DNA of 64,000 bases from Pyrrhosoma nymphula (lineage: Eukaryota; Arthropoda; Insecta; Odonata; Coenagrionidae). Positions 1-12,269 of this stretch are shown in pieces. The stretch is taken from positions 8,962,868 through 9,026,867 of the forward strand of contig OY754331.1 in assembly GCA_963573305.1 (NCBI GenBank), written 5' to 3'. The notes below the pieces were generated by a model. It worked only from the letters and a program-made list of their open reading frames with translations, made no database searches and had not been told where the DNA came from. Numbering within the stretch: the stretch's first letter is position 1; each line of letters starts with the position of its first letter. The position numbers were made by a program, and so were the translations under genes.

Positions 1-1075
1 TTTTTCACCGCAAGTGAGCTTTGCTTTAAATTTGCTCTTATTTTCTAAAACTATTTTGTAACTAATGAACTGTATTTTTTTAATCACAAAGAATATAAAC
101 ATATGTGATAATTTGTGATTTGTACTACCTTTATCTACCGAGCGTGACTCTCCGGCACAAAAAAAATATCGCTAGACTGCCGAGCGTGTTCATATGGCAC
201 ACTGCGTCCTCCTTTCACTCTCAAGGTCCCTGGGACTGTCAAATGATAGAAAGTCATATTTTTTTTGCGTCATTTGACTAAGAATACATCTTTCTTCCAT
301 CTGAATTTTTTTCTTTGGATATCTCACGGTATTATATGTTGTTTGACGTAATATAACATGACGAATCCAACTCCCGTAAACAAGGTTTGCTTGCTGTTTG
401 TATGAGAAGGTAACCGAATACTTTCCTCAGTACAAATGAAGTTATAGCCCACAAAAAGATATATATTTCTATAAGAGAAGCATTCAGAATATAGAAGGTC
501 CTCCTTTCTGAGAATGTTTTCTTTGTTATGACAAGATAATGTGATTTTATTCGACCATATTTCGCCTAAATGATACATCTCCTTACTCTAGGTTTGTTTA
601 CTTGGTGTGAGACCAGGAAACATCATCCTTTTGCCATGACAGCAGAGGATATACAGCCCAATTATATCCTTATCTTCTCAGAAAGCACTCAACGATAGGA
701 GCATCGTACTTTCATGAGAGGTTTTTTCCTTATCTCCATACGCGTACTAGGTTCCGCTAGACCATCTGTCCTGTGAATGACTCATCCTCTTTGTTCGAGT
801 TTGCTTATCTCGCTGGTAAGGAGGAAAGGGAATCTTTACGTGAGCACAAATTAAGATAAGAGGATGTTGAATGATGCCTTTGATAGCATACGAGCCTTTC
901 TGCATACACACTTCGAAGTCCTACCCGTCTGAAAATTTGTTGACTAACATTTTCATATCATCGCGGACTGGCTCGGTGAGAAGTCTCTCCTGAAACTTAT
1001 CGTTCAAGCGTGTTGTAGGCTGTGGCATGAGTATTTTTGAGACAATATTATTAGTAATATCGTAGTTCTAGCAAT
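1..1075. other. no recognisable gene
   Basis: AT-rich non-coding sequence. I see only short chance open frames and no splice-consistent exon, RNA gene or repeat end that I can support. Confidence 0.5.
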
Positions 1076-1412
1076 ATGGCTTTTGCAAGTAAACTTCTGG
1101 AATAAGAGGAAGATATAGAAATTCTGACAGAGAGCAGTTGTGATGGAGACAGTGACACGGATGTTGAGCCCTCCTGGTGTTTACCGTTACGGAATTTCAA
1201 GCAGAGCATGCGCTCACCGGATGGATTAGATAAAAATCAAGCACCACTCACGATAGAGAATAGTCTCCTCGATTTTGTTAAATTATTTTTTGGAAACAAA
1301 ATTATTTGGGAGCGAGGTGATTGTGTCGTTCAAAGGACGAGTCATTTTTCATCAGTATATTTCTAAGAAACACGACTTTGGTGCCCGGAATGTGAAGTTG
1401 GGCTGTGTGTAG
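1076..1412 (+). pseudogene. piggyBac-like transposase, internally deleted remnant
   Basis: An ATG at 1076 opens a frame beginning MAFASKLLE, followed by an in-frame TAA and then an acidic stretch (EEDIEILTE, then SDTDVEPSW), as in piggyBac transposase N-termini. About 40 codons further comes SLLDFVKLFFGNK, which resembles the start of the piggyBac transposase domain (the family's xDxFxLFF region). Near 1323 the frame shifts by one base and reads VSFKGRVIFHQYISKKHDFG up to a TAG at 1410-1412. That matches the family's FKGR..x.QY.PKKxxxxG segment, which lies well downstream in an intact enzyme. The two segments are nearly adjacent here, so part of the transposase domain has been deleted. With one nonsense codon, one frameshift and that deletion, it cannot be active. 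The family call is by eye and I am fairly confident of it. Confidence 0.62.
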
Positions 1413-1797
1413 ACCTCTTTTTCATGATCTATCGCACAATTTTCAGTATATGAAATGCGTAGCTGGCCGACATCACTATAATAATATTCAGTTCGAAGGA
1501 AAATGTGCAGGTATTTACGAAATTTACATGACATCTCATAAATATGGGTTTTATTGCCAAAGTTGCTATTTACGTTTTTGAACTACAGTAATTTTCCTTA
1601 TGCAAGGTGCACTCATGTTTTCGTATCATAAATATAAAAAATATTGCCGTACGTACTAGGTTTTATCATCAACCCTCAGCAGTACCTTGAGCCTCCATCT
1701 CTCTCCCTCCGTCTCACTTGTTCATATCATCTCTCAATACCTCCCCCTCCCATCCTCCACCTATCTCTTCCCCCTTCTTTATCAAGAATATTTTCCC

Positions 1798-1854
1798 TCA
1801 CTCTAACCCTTTCTTTTTGGAGACATCGTCTCTAAAAAGAAAGGGTTAGAGTGA
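1798..1854. repeat. 57-bp perfect hairpin
   Basis: The left arm (1798-1824, starting TCACTCTAACCC) and right arm (1828-1854, ending GGGTTAGAGTGA) are almost exact reverse complements around a 3-base loop. The left arm lies at the end of a pyrimidine-rich CTCC/CCTC tract (about 1680-1800). It may be a foldback remnant or a recent inversion duplication. No coding content. Confidence 0.8.
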
Positions 1855-4639
1855 GTTACTACAGCATCAGCTACTATAGCACCGCTCAGCACAAAACACC
1901 GACGGCAGTTTTTCACTTCTGACGCAATTGGAACGGTCCGCTAAAGTGAGCTAGAAGTGGTCCATCAATGGCTAAAAACAATCAATTTATGTCGCATCTA
2001 TTGCTTGGTTACTGCGCGTAGGAGTTATATCCATAATGTAGATACAAACATTTTTTTCTATGTTGAAATTTTCTTAGACTTTCGGAACACGAAAATAACA
2101 TTACTACGCAACATGAGTTTGAACGTAATTACATCGATAATCCGGTAAAATATTGTCTAAAAGGAAGGAATAAAACAAGCACAGCAGACGGAAAATTAAT
2201 TAATCAATTCAAATAAAGTATATAAATGAAAAAAACACATAAGTATTAGGGTGAAAAATTTGTCTTTCATAGTGTTTGGAAGAGAAAAACGGAGACCCTC
2301 GGAAAAAGGCAGTTGTCATACTTTGGATATTTTCCATTTTTTTATGGTTATATACCATTCCATTACTTGAAAACTTTACATTGAACTAAGGGCGTTGTGT
2401 TACATCATTTTTGTAGAGGGATTGCTCGTTCTTTTGCCAAAATACCCTTCACAGTCGAAAATAATTTATTTTTTTTACATAAACAAAAATTAAACTATGA
2501 TTTAAAATATTGTTATATTTACTATCCCTACAAAATTACATCTCATGAAAGCCCTGTAAAAACTCTATGGGGCAATTTTTATTTTATTGTGATATAACAA
2601 ATACTTTTCTTGTAATAATTTTTTTTCTAAAACACTACGTTTTAGTGGCAGAAAGTTTAAAAAACCTCGGTAGTCTAGATATACAACCGGCGAAAAACCT
2701 CGTAAGATAAAGGTTAAAAATGGAAATGGTGGTGAAAAAAGAAGTTCAATTTAAAGGTTCATTGTGATAGAAAAATTAATTTAAACTCAGGGAATTTGGG
2801 GAAATGTTTTAAGTTGAATAGCAGTGGTTCGCAAACTAAAAATGCCATGATAAATATATTTGTGTTTATAATAGAACGTATTACAAAGAAGGGCAGTGAA
2901 AAAATAAGAGCAAATTGACTGTTTGGTTTTCATCTGATCGAAAAAGGGCTACAAAGTACGGTGATCAGCGAATAATTATGATTTTGAAGAACATATAGTT
3001 TGAAGTACAGTGAAATAAGAATATATTAATATTCGTATTTATCTTTGTTATAATCAATTTTATCAGTTATAACTACCAGGTACATCAGGTACAAGAAAAG
3101 CGAGAAAATCGTGCATTAAAAAAGCTTAATTTCCGTGTGTTGGAAAAATATTTTGAATTTATCGGATTCCCTGGAAATTTCCATTTAAATAAGAATTTAT
3201 TGCGAGGTTAGAATCTCATACTATTCACGTTCTTTTCCTTCTGTAGTACAGTATCTCTCCTGGATCGGAGATTAAAACCCAACTTCTACATTCGTGTAGC
3301 TAACGAGAAGACATCGAAGGGGAAGGGTGGTTGGGAATGCCATCCCTCCCGCGCGAACTGTGTGATAGTCTTGAAACATGTTTACTCCTTTATATCGGTG
3401 AAACCGTTGTGACGGTTGCGACCTTCGACCACGCGAGGATCTCCTTTTTGAAGATAATGCGTCTTGGTTAGAAGCTTGGTGCGGACCCATTGTGAAAGTC
3501 ATTCAGCTATTACTAGAGGATTAGCTGAACGCATTCATCATCGGCTGCCCTTAGGGTAAGTACCTATTGCAGTCTCAAACGATTTTCATGCTTCATCATC
3601 CGTGTATTTGACGAGTTGCCAATTACTTTATCGCATTGATTATCCGTTTTCCTTTCTGCACAGCCTCGCACACTCCCTTTGATAGCAAAAAAACATTAAG
3701 CGGCAAAGCATATCTTCCGTTTTTTCATTGGAAAATCACCTACTTACTCCGGAAATTTTCTTTAAAAAGTCTTACATTTTACAAATTCCAGCATGCTAAC
3801 AAGGAAATAATTGTGCATATTAAGAAGTAACGAACGAGTGGTAATGTTTTACCAAGTCTGCGAACCGATTTGTTGTAATTTATTATTGCGATTTCGCTAT
3901 CTTATCACACGACTGTTAGGGTCTCCTGTTTTCTCCACCGTCCAGTAAACCAATAGCTAGCTCAGCTTGAGCTCATCTACCATGGCCCAATTTTAACACA
4001 CCTGTAGGTGAAGCTTCCACAAGAGATTATTTGTTCACGTACACTCCTCCTCTACCCTTCTCACTACTCCGTAATAATTAGGGTCACCAGGAGGAAAGTT
4101 GATGACCTTCCCCCTTGAGTTTGACATATTTGTGCTGCCCCTTATTAGAAGTTCAAAAATAAAACGTAAAGAGAAACATGAAGAGGATGAATTGATTTTT
4201 AAATAATAATATCACATTGTATTTCATGGTGGTGCAGGCATAGCTAGCTGCTCAGCAGACGACAAAATAGTAAGGTATGCTCCATATAGCTGTTCTTCAG
4301 CAGCTTATTGTGCCCATAGGTATTAGAAAATGTTTTCTATACTCCATGATTATTCAATCCTTCGTATATATATGCATGTTCTTGCTTTGAGCCTTGGTAT
4401 ATGCCATTCGATCCCTCATTCACTCTTTTCGATCGTCAATATTTTGAGTCGACGTCACGCAGTGCGGTTCCAATCTTTTGGGAAAGTGTTGAGAAAAGGG
4501 CATTGGGCAGAGTTCCACCATTCTCCCTTACATGCGCCCTGAAACCATTGAGCTATCGTGGATCGCGACTTTAATCAGGAGTTTGTTCGGCGGAATGGAA
4601 GTAGAGAAGGAGCTTATATTTACGAATATGATTGCTACC
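1855..4639. other. no recognisable gene
   Basis: Long AT-rich stretch with short unconserved open frames. The strip at about 3240-3510 is more GC-rich and gives a 76-codon minus-strand frame, but I do not recognise the peptide or see flanking gene structure. Confidence 0.45.
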
Positions 4640-4720
4640 TCGGTGGCGACGTTGTTGAGTCCTCGCCTGCTAATCCGAGGGATACGGGTTCGTGACCCGC
4701 CTTGGTCCGTTTTTTCCTGC
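4640..4720 (+). repeat. tRNA-like / SINE head remnant
   Basis: A stretch with CCTCGCCTGCTAATCCGAGG (anticodon-arm-like stem with a CTGCTAATC loop) is followed by ACGGGTTCGTGACCCGC, a clean T-arm with a near-consensus pol III B box (GGTTCGTGACC). A short T run follows. I could not fold a convincing acceptor stem or A box, so it is best read as a degenerate tRNA or the head of a tRNA-derived SINE. Confidence 0.35.
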
Positions 4721-4760
4721 ACAGGACGTAGTTCTGTTTCTGTCAAGTTCTGGGTGTTTG

Positions 4761-5308
4761 GTCCTTAAGGTGGCTGGAGCGATTTTTGTTTATGTACAGA
4801 TTTGCGTGAAACTTTGCATACATGTCCTTATTAGTAATATCTATCGATAAAAGTGAAAAAACTGCATGCTACCGACTTGGTTTCCTGGCAACTCAATGAT
4901 ATTTTATCAAATACTCTTATGGCACATGGCATATATTTTGAAACAATTTGATTACTTATGTACAGATTTTCTCCTAAATGTGAAATAATGAGTTTCATAT
5001 TATTATAATAGCTGCTAACAAATATAAAGGTATCATGACGAGTAAGAAAAGCGTATTTTGATATAATTTTCTCGTAAATTTGGATTTTCACGCCGAGAAT
5101 CCAAGTCAAAACAATGCTTTAATTAAGGCGAAAATTTGATATTTATCTCTTGCATCATATACATTACTGCATGCATGGTGATTTCCAACGTATTAACAGG
5201 TGTACTTGAGTTAAATGTGATCCAAGAATATTTTTTTCGATTTACTTGAAAAGTTGATAGAATGTGCCTTCAACGACTCACGATTACCGCTCCAGCCACC
5301 TTAAGGAC
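4761..5308. mobile_element. MITE with TTAA-adjacent terminal inverted repeats
   Basis: The ends CCTTAAGGTGGCTGGAGCG (4763-4781) and CGCTCCAGCCACCTTAAGG (5288-5306) are exact reverse complements bounding about 0.5 kb of AT-rich non-coding DNA. TTAA sits just inside the outermost bases on both sides. The simplest reading is a piggyBac-type non-autonomous element with TTAA duplications and termini starting GGTGGCTGGAGCG. The extra GTCC/GGAC outside TTAA extends the palindrome and may be coincidence. No transposase is present. Confidence 0.65.
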
Positions 5309-5650
5309 GAGTCAAAATGTCTTATTGGCATCGAAAGACCATACGGACTACCAGAATCGTCAAGGAAAGCAAAAAACGCAATTTATTTTTTTTAATCTTT
5401 GTGCATTATTTATTTTTCCGACATTTATATGCGAAGGATACATCTTGAATGGTGAGAGCACATTTATTTTATGATTGATTTTTTATTATTCAAATATTAA
5501 ATAATATTTACATTAAAATAATGCAATTATTGCCTAAATTTTATCATAATTTATTTTACTCAAGGTATTTTTTTCATGGAAATATATCCGAAGTATTTAA
5601 TAGAATCTATAGGTACTATCATCAAATTGTACATTGTCAGGTGTAACTAG

Positions 5651-5839
5651 TAGTATTTTTGCTTAACGTGCTTCGACGGCTAAGGTCATTTCGCACTTAC
5701 TGTCTGCCACGTGCAGACAGGGTCAACAGCAATCGGACGAATCGGAGGTTCACCCCTCCAAACTCGAGCCGAGCCCAACGATGCTTAACTTCGGTGACTG
5801 GTCGGGAACCGGTGTTTTCATCGAGGCAAGCCGTTGTCC
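5651..5839 (-). mobile_element. 5S rRNA-derived SINE with 14-bp target site duplication
   Basis: Read on the minus strand from 5839, the first ~95 bases align with the body of 5S rRNA: an ACCGGTTCCCGACCAGTCAC stretch, then GAAGTTAAGCATCGTTGGGC, with the internal pol III promoter region recognisable though diverged. About 90 bases of unrelated body follow (5651-5745). The insert is flanked by identical direct repeats TCAGGTGTAACTAG at 5637-5650 and 5840-5853, the hallmark of LINE-driven retroposition. A 5S head plus unrelated body plus duplication is the SINE3 (5S-derived SINE) design. Minus orientation is inferred from the 5S part. No A-rich tail is obvious at 5651. Confidence 0.72.
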
Positions 5840-5866
5840 TCAGGTGTAACTAGGTAAAATTTCTCC

Positions 5867-7094
5867 ATATGATGGAAAGGAACACACTTTGCGAAATTCA
5901 CTGCAAGTTTTTTTATTCACGACCCGGCTTTCAACAGTTTATGTCATCTTCAGGTGCAAATTACGAAGTTTCAGTCGAATATATTATACTAAAAAAAGTG
6001 GGTGTGGTTGCCAAGGGAGGGGGTGTTGTTGTTTGGATTAGAAGTGAGGTGGGTCGGGGAGGTGGGGGGAGGTGGGGGAAGAATCGTTGCATCGCCGGGA
6101 ATTCCACCTCTTTGGGGCCATTCAAGCAGTACGTAAGACATTTGGGGGGGTCGGGCTATTGTTACGCTGTCTTACGTAGGGGTGTAAGGGGGTCTGAGAC
6201 AGTCTAACGTAAGATACAAGTCACTTCCGAATTCGTATTTTTATCACTTTTAAAAATTATTTTCGGCGGAAAAATCTTACTTTTTAAGATCACCGCCCGA
6301 CCAATTCGCTGCATCCATTAGTTTTGAGATGTACTAGCATTTTCAAAGATCACATTTTTTTGCGAGTTGTGCGCTCAGCGAATCGCGAAATATCAAAAAC
6401 CGTTATCAATATCCGTAATTGTAATATTTGTAATAATTAGTTGTAATCAAATTTCTTTATACAACTTTATTTCTGCATGTACGTGGCTTACACTGTTCTT
6501 TGTCGTTCACTTATTTACCATGACCTCATAGGTTGCTATCAACCATCTGATTACTAGGTATAACAAGCAAAGGACAACATCCAGTCCATCACAAACAAAA
6601 TACACGACATCAATACAATAACAATAATACATGACAGTGATGAGTTCAGTTTTTGCGCATTTTGTCATAGAATCCTCCATAGTTTAGTATATATGTCCAT
6701 GGTTTCAAAAATGTCTGATAACTTACGTAAGGTTGGGAGGGGAGGGTTCTTGAAATCTTATGTTGTCTTACATGGGGGGGAGGGTGAAAAAGTGGTAAAA
6801 ATCGTCTTACGTAATACTTGAATAGCCCCTTTCTTCAACGAATCTTCCCACATATACCTCTCCCCTCCTCACCACGTCCCCGACCCGCCTCCCTTCTCAT
6901 CCAAACAACAACACCCCCTCCCTTGGCAACCACACCCACCCTTTGAGTATAATATATTTGACTTTGTGATTATATGTATATTATTGTGTGTATACTTTGT
7001 GATTTGCACCTGAGGATGACATAAACTGTTGAAAGCGGGGACGCGAAAAAAAAGTGATGGTGAAATTCGCAAAGTATTTTCCTTTCCCACTATA
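5867..7094. repeat. foldback element G (about 240-260-bp arms)
   Basis: The left arm (5867-6113) and right arm (6831-7094) are imperfect reverse complements. Landmarks in order are GGAAAGGAA, CTTTGCGAA, CTTTCAACAGTTTATGTCAT, CTTCAGGTGCAAAT and the polypurine GGTTGCCAAGGGAGGGGGTG, with their complements on the right in reverse order. The centre is occupied by the MITE at 6114-6830. The phrase around TTTCAACAGTTTATGTCATC TTCAGG recalls the terminal repeats of Penelope-like elements. That assignment is inference, but the inverted repeat is plainly visible. It abuts foldback A. Confidence 0.75.
6114..6830. mobile_element. MITE nested in foldback G
   Basis: The termini GGGGCCATTCAAGCAGTACG (6114 on) and the complement of CGTAATACTTGAATAGCCCC (6811-6830) form an imperfect 20-bp-plus inverted repeat with TACGTAAGAC just inside. 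Further TTACGTAAG words lie subterminally (about 6150-6210 and 6720-6810). It interrupts the G-rich arms of the foldback, which resume on both sides. Flanking TTT on each side may be a short target duplication. No coding capacity. Confidence 0.65.
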
Positions 7095-8399
7095 TAGATA
7101 CTATGTAGTTGTTTAAATTTGCATAGCTTCACACATAATAAAATACTTCGTTCTTTTCCACACTATTTATTACGATACGACTAGGGTGACCAACTCTCCC
7201 GTATTTCCCGGGATCTCCCGTATTTGACCCTATTTTTTCACTATCCCTAGTAGCACAAAAATATTTTTAAAACATTGAAAAAAAGATTTTTTAAAAATTG
7301 TGAAAAAATTGAGGAATGTACACAACATTGTCAAAACCTTTCAAAAACGTTTTGCTGCACCATCTAACATTTTTCAGACAATCTTTTAACAACTTTGTAA
7401 AATGTTTTTAAAATATTATATTAAACATTGTTAAAATATTTTATAAATATTTAAAAAAAAATTTAAAATTATTAAGTAAATAATCCGAGAAAGTTGTATA
7501 TATACGGCCATTCCCGTGCGTAAATGTGTTCGCGAGAACTAACTATTAAATGTCAATGCCGTGATAGTTTGAGGAAACGTACCATTTAATAACGATAACA
7601 GTTTTCAGGTATTAATTAATTGAAACCTATGTTGCCACATTAAATGAATATAAAGTCAATATTAATTAGAATAAACAATATTTTTTCCAATTGCCACAAG
7701 TTTTTTACAATTCAATGAAGACGTAACTTAATTGCGGAAATGTTACGAACGTGAATATACATGTATAATCAATGTTACGAATGTGGAAATGAGAAAACTG
7801 ATGAATGTACCAATAAAAGCATAACAGTAATTTAGTGTACAGCGGAAATTAATTACAAAAAGCTATCAATGATAAGTTGCAGAACCCAAGTCTCTCCGAT
7901 TCGTTTCAAAGCTTCCCATTTATGCCTAATTTTCGGTCGAAGAATGAACCACAGGCTAAACATATTACTATGTATCAAGAATATATTTCATGAAATATAT
8001 TCATATAATTATAAGAGTTTTTTAAAATTATTTCAACATAATTTCTAAATAATTTTTAATTTGATTAAAATAGTTTTAAAAATATTTTAAAATCATTTTT
8101 AAAATATTTTTACAAAATATGGGGAAAAGTTTGAGTTCCTATTGTCAAATTACTATAGGAATAGGGCATTTTCACTAGGGAGGTACTAATAAAAATACTA
8201 TAATAGTGAACTATCAATAGGTACTGTTTGTACTAATAAAACCCTGAGGAAAAAGCCGAGTTAAAACGAGGTAAATCCAGGTGAATTTGAACTCGGATCA
8301 CCTCGTAGGTACGAGCAGTCACCTCGTTTGACATGGTTTTAACTCTCGAGCCCCGCAAACATATTCAACACGCATGACAAGCAGTCCCGGTGAAAAATC

Positions 8400-11300
8400 G
8401 AAATACCTAGTATCAACTCGTTCGATGTGGATTTCGTTTCAAGTGGTTTCAGCTTGTAGACGAGGTAACTTGTCTAAACTCGGTTCACCTCGTTCGAGGT
8501 GGATCTCGTATCAACTGGTTTTACCTCGTATCCCACGCCTCCCATTTTTACTAGATTCACCTCGTCCGATGTGGATCTCGTATCAACGGGTTTTACCTAG
8601 TAACCCACGCTTCTCGTTTTTACTAGATTCACCTCGTCCGATGTGAATATCGTATCAACTGCTTTTACCTCGTATCCCACGCTTCTCGTTTTTACTAGAT
8701 TCACCTCGTCCGATGTGAATCTCGTATCAACTGGTTTTACCTAGTATCCCACGCTTCTCGTTTTTACTAGATTCACCTCGTCCGATGTGGATCTCGTATC
8801 AACTGCTTTTACCTCGTATCCCACGCTTCTCGTTTTTACTAGATTCACCTCGTCCGATGTGAATCTCGTATCAACTGGTTTTACCTAGTATCCCACGCTT
8901 CTCGTTTTTACTAGATTCACCTCGTCCGATGTGAATATCGTATCAACTGCTTTTACCTCGTATCCCACGCTTCTCGTTTTTACTAGATTCACCTCGTCCG
9001 ATGTGAATCTCGTATCAACTGGTTTTACCTAGTATCCCACGCTTCCCGTTTTTACTAGATTCACCTCGTCCGATGTGGATCTCGTATCAACTGGTTTTAC
9101 CTAGTATCCCACGCTTCTCGTTTTTACTATATTCACCTCGTCCGATGTGAATATCGCATCAACTGGTTTTACCTCGTATCCCACGCTTCTCGTTTTTACT
9201 AGATTCACCTCTTCCGATGTGAATCTCGTATCAACAGGTTTTACCTAGTATCTCACGCTTCTCGTTTTTACAAGATTCACCTCGTCCGATGTGGATCTCG
9301 TTTCAACTGCTTTTACCTCGTATCCCACGCTTCTCGTTTTTACTAGATTCACCTCGTCCGATGTGAATATCGTATCAACTGCTTTTACCTCGTATCCCAC
9401 GCTTCTCGTTTTTACTAGATTCACCTCGTCCGATGTGAATCTCGTATCAACTGCTTTTACCTCGTATCCCACGCTTCTCGTTTTTACTAGATTCACCTCG
9501 TCCGATGTGAATATCGTATCAACTGCTTTTACCTCGTATCCCACGCTTCTCGTTTTTACTAGATTCACCTCGTCCGATGTGAATCTCGTATCAACTGGTT
9601 ATACCTAGTATCCCACGCTTCTCGTTTTTACTAGATTCACCTCGTCCGATGTGGATCTCGTATCAACTGGTTTTACCTAGTATCCCTCGCTTCTCGTTTT
9701 TACAAGATTCACCTCGTCCGATGTGAATATCGTATCAACTGGTTTTACCTAGTATCCCACGCTTCTCGTTTTTACTAGATTCACCTGGTCCGATGTGGAT
9801 CTCGTATCAACTGGTTTTACCTAGTATCCCTCGCTTCTCGTTTTTACTAGATTCACCTCGTTCGATGTGAATATCGTATCAACTGGTTTTACCTCGTATC
9901 CCACGCTTCTCGTTTTTACTAGATTCACCTCTTCCGATGTGAATCTCGTATCAACTGGTTTTACCTAGTATCCCACGCTTCTCGTTTTTACTAGATTCAC
10001 CTCGTCCGATATAAATATCGTATCAACTGGTTTTACCTCGTATCCCAAGCTTCTCGTTTTTACTAGATTCACCTCGTCCGATGTGAATATCGTATCAACT
10101 GCTTTTACCTCGTATCCCACGCTTCTCGTTTTTACTAGATTCACCTCGTCCGATGTGAATCTCGTATCAACTGGTTTTACCTAGTATCCCACGCTTCACG
10201 TTTTTACTAGATTCACCTCGTCCGATGTGGATCTCGTATCAACTGGTTTTACCTAGTATCCCATGCTTCTCGTTATTACTAGATTCACCTCGTCCGATGT
10301 GAATCTCGTATCAACTGGTTTTACCTAGTATCCCACGCTTTTCGTTTTTACTAGATTCGTGTCCGATGTGGATCTCGTATCAACTGGTTTTACCTAGTAT
10401 CCCACGCTTCTCGTTTTTACTAGATTCACCTCGTCCGATGTGAATATCGTATCACCTGCTTTTACCTCGTATCCCACGCTTCTCGTTTTTACTAGATTCA
10501 CCTCGTCCGATGTGGATCTCGTATCAACTGGTTTTACCTAGTATCCCACGCTTCTCGTTTTTACTAGATTCACCTCGTCCGATGTGGATCTCGTATCAAC
10601 TGGTTTTACCTCGTATCCCACGCTTCTCGTTTTTAATAGATTCACCTCGTCCGATGTGAATATCGTATCAACTGGTTTTACCTAGTATCCCACGCTTCTC
10701 GTTTTTACTAGATTCACCTCGTCCGATGTGAATCTCGTATCAACTGGTTTTACCTAGTATCCCACGCTTCTCGTTTTTACTAGATTCACCTCGTCCGATG
10801 TGGATCTCGTATCAACTGGTTTTACCAAGTATCCCACGCTTCTCGTTTTTACTAGATTCACCTCGTCCGATGTGAATATCGTATCAACTGGTTTTACCTC
10901 GTATCCCACGCTTCTCGTTTTTACTAGATTCACCTCGTCCGATGTGGATCTCGTATCAACTGGTTTTACCTAGTAACCCACGCTTCTCGTTTTTACTAGA
11001 TTCACCTCGTCCGATGTGGATCTCGTATCAACTGCTTTTACCTAGTATCCCACGCTTCTCGTTTTTACTAGATTCACCTCGTCCGATGTGGATCTCGTAT
11101 CAACTGGTTTTACCTAGTATCCCACGCTTCTCGTTTTTACTAGATTCACCTCGTCCTATGTGAATATCGTATCAACTGCTTTTACCTCGTATCCCACGCT
11201 TCTCGTTTTTACTAGATTCACCTCGTCCGATGTGAATCTCGTATCAACTGGTTTTACCTAGTATCCCACGCTTCTCGTTTTTACTAGATTCACCTCGTCC

Positions 11301-12211
11301 GATGTGGATCTCGTATCAACTGGTTTTACCTAGTATCCCACGCTTCTCGTTTTTACTAGATTCACCTCGTCTGATTTGGATATCGTATCAACTGGTTTTA
11401 CCTCGTATTCCACGCTTCTCGTTTTTACTAGATTCACCTCGTCCGATGTGAATCTCGTATCAACTGGTTTTACCTAGTATCCCACGCTTCTCGTTTTTAC
11501 TAGATTCACTTCGTCCGGTGTGGATCTCGTATCAACTGGTTTTACCTAGTATCCCACGCTTCTCGTTTTTACTAGATTCACCTCGTCCGATGTGGATCTC
11601 GTATCAACTGGTTTTACCTCGTATCCCACGCTTCTCGTTTTTACTTGATTCACCTCGTCCGATGTGGATCTCGTATCAACTGGTTTTACCTTGTATCTCA
11701 AGCTTCACGTTTTTACTAGATTCACCTCGTCCGATGTGAATATCGTATCAACTGCTTTTACCTCGTATCCCACGCTTCTCGTTTTTACTAGATTCACCTC
11801 ATCCGATGTGGATCTCGTATCAACTGGTTTTACCTAGTATCCCACGCTTCTCGTTTTTACTAGATTCACCTCGTCCGATGTGGATCTCTCATCAACTGGT
11901 TTTACCTAGTATCCCACGCTTCTCGTTTTTACTAGATTCACCTCGTCCGATGTGAATATCGTATCAACTGCTTTTACCTCGTATCCCACGCTTCTCGTTT
12001 TTACTAGATTCACCTCGTCCGATGTGAATCTCGTATCAACTGGTTTTACCTAGTATCCCACGCTTATCGTTTTTACTAGATTCACCTCGTCCGATGTAAA
12101 TATCGTATCAACTGGTTTTACCTCGTATCCCAAGCTTCTCGTTTTAACTTGATTCTCCTCGTCCTATGTGGATATCGTATCAACTGGTTTTACCTCGTAT
12201 CCCACGCATCC
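8400..12211. repeat. 72-bp tandem satellite, about 52 copies
   Basis: The unit reads TCACCTCGTCCGATGTGGAT, CTCGTATCAACTGGTTTTAC, CTAGTATCCCACGCTTCTCG, TTTTTACTAGAT (72 bp). Copies are mostly 95% or more alike. Recurrent variants are GTGGATCTCG, GTGAATCTCG and GTGAATATCG, coupled to CTGGTTTTACCTAG or CTGCTTTTACCTCG, and they often cycle over two or three units, suggesting a higher-order repeat. Because 72 is a multiple of three, several frames stay open for hundreds of bases. Those peptides are by-products. One unit near 10357 has a 3-bp deletion, and the array degrades at both ends. Confidence 0.95.
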
Positions 12212-12269
12212 CTTTGGGCGACAACACGTTGTTACCATCCACTGTAACCCCCTTGGCCATGCACGACTC

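Noticed and set aside
3272..3502. 76-codon minus-strand frame in a more GC-rich patch
   Set aside because: No family resemblance and no gene structure around it.
5869..6207. 112-codon frame rich in Gly and Val
   Set aside because: It spans the arm of foldback G and the start of a nested MITE. The Gly-rich text comes from a GGGGAGG tract.
9245..9608. Overlapping 105-107-codon frames on both strands with repeating motifs
   Set aside because: They are read out of the 72-bp satellite, whose length is a multiple of three. They have no start context, splice signals or family resemblance.
8374..12211. Possible CRISPR-like array
   Set aside because: The units are contiguous tandem repeats with no unique spacers, in an animal genome.
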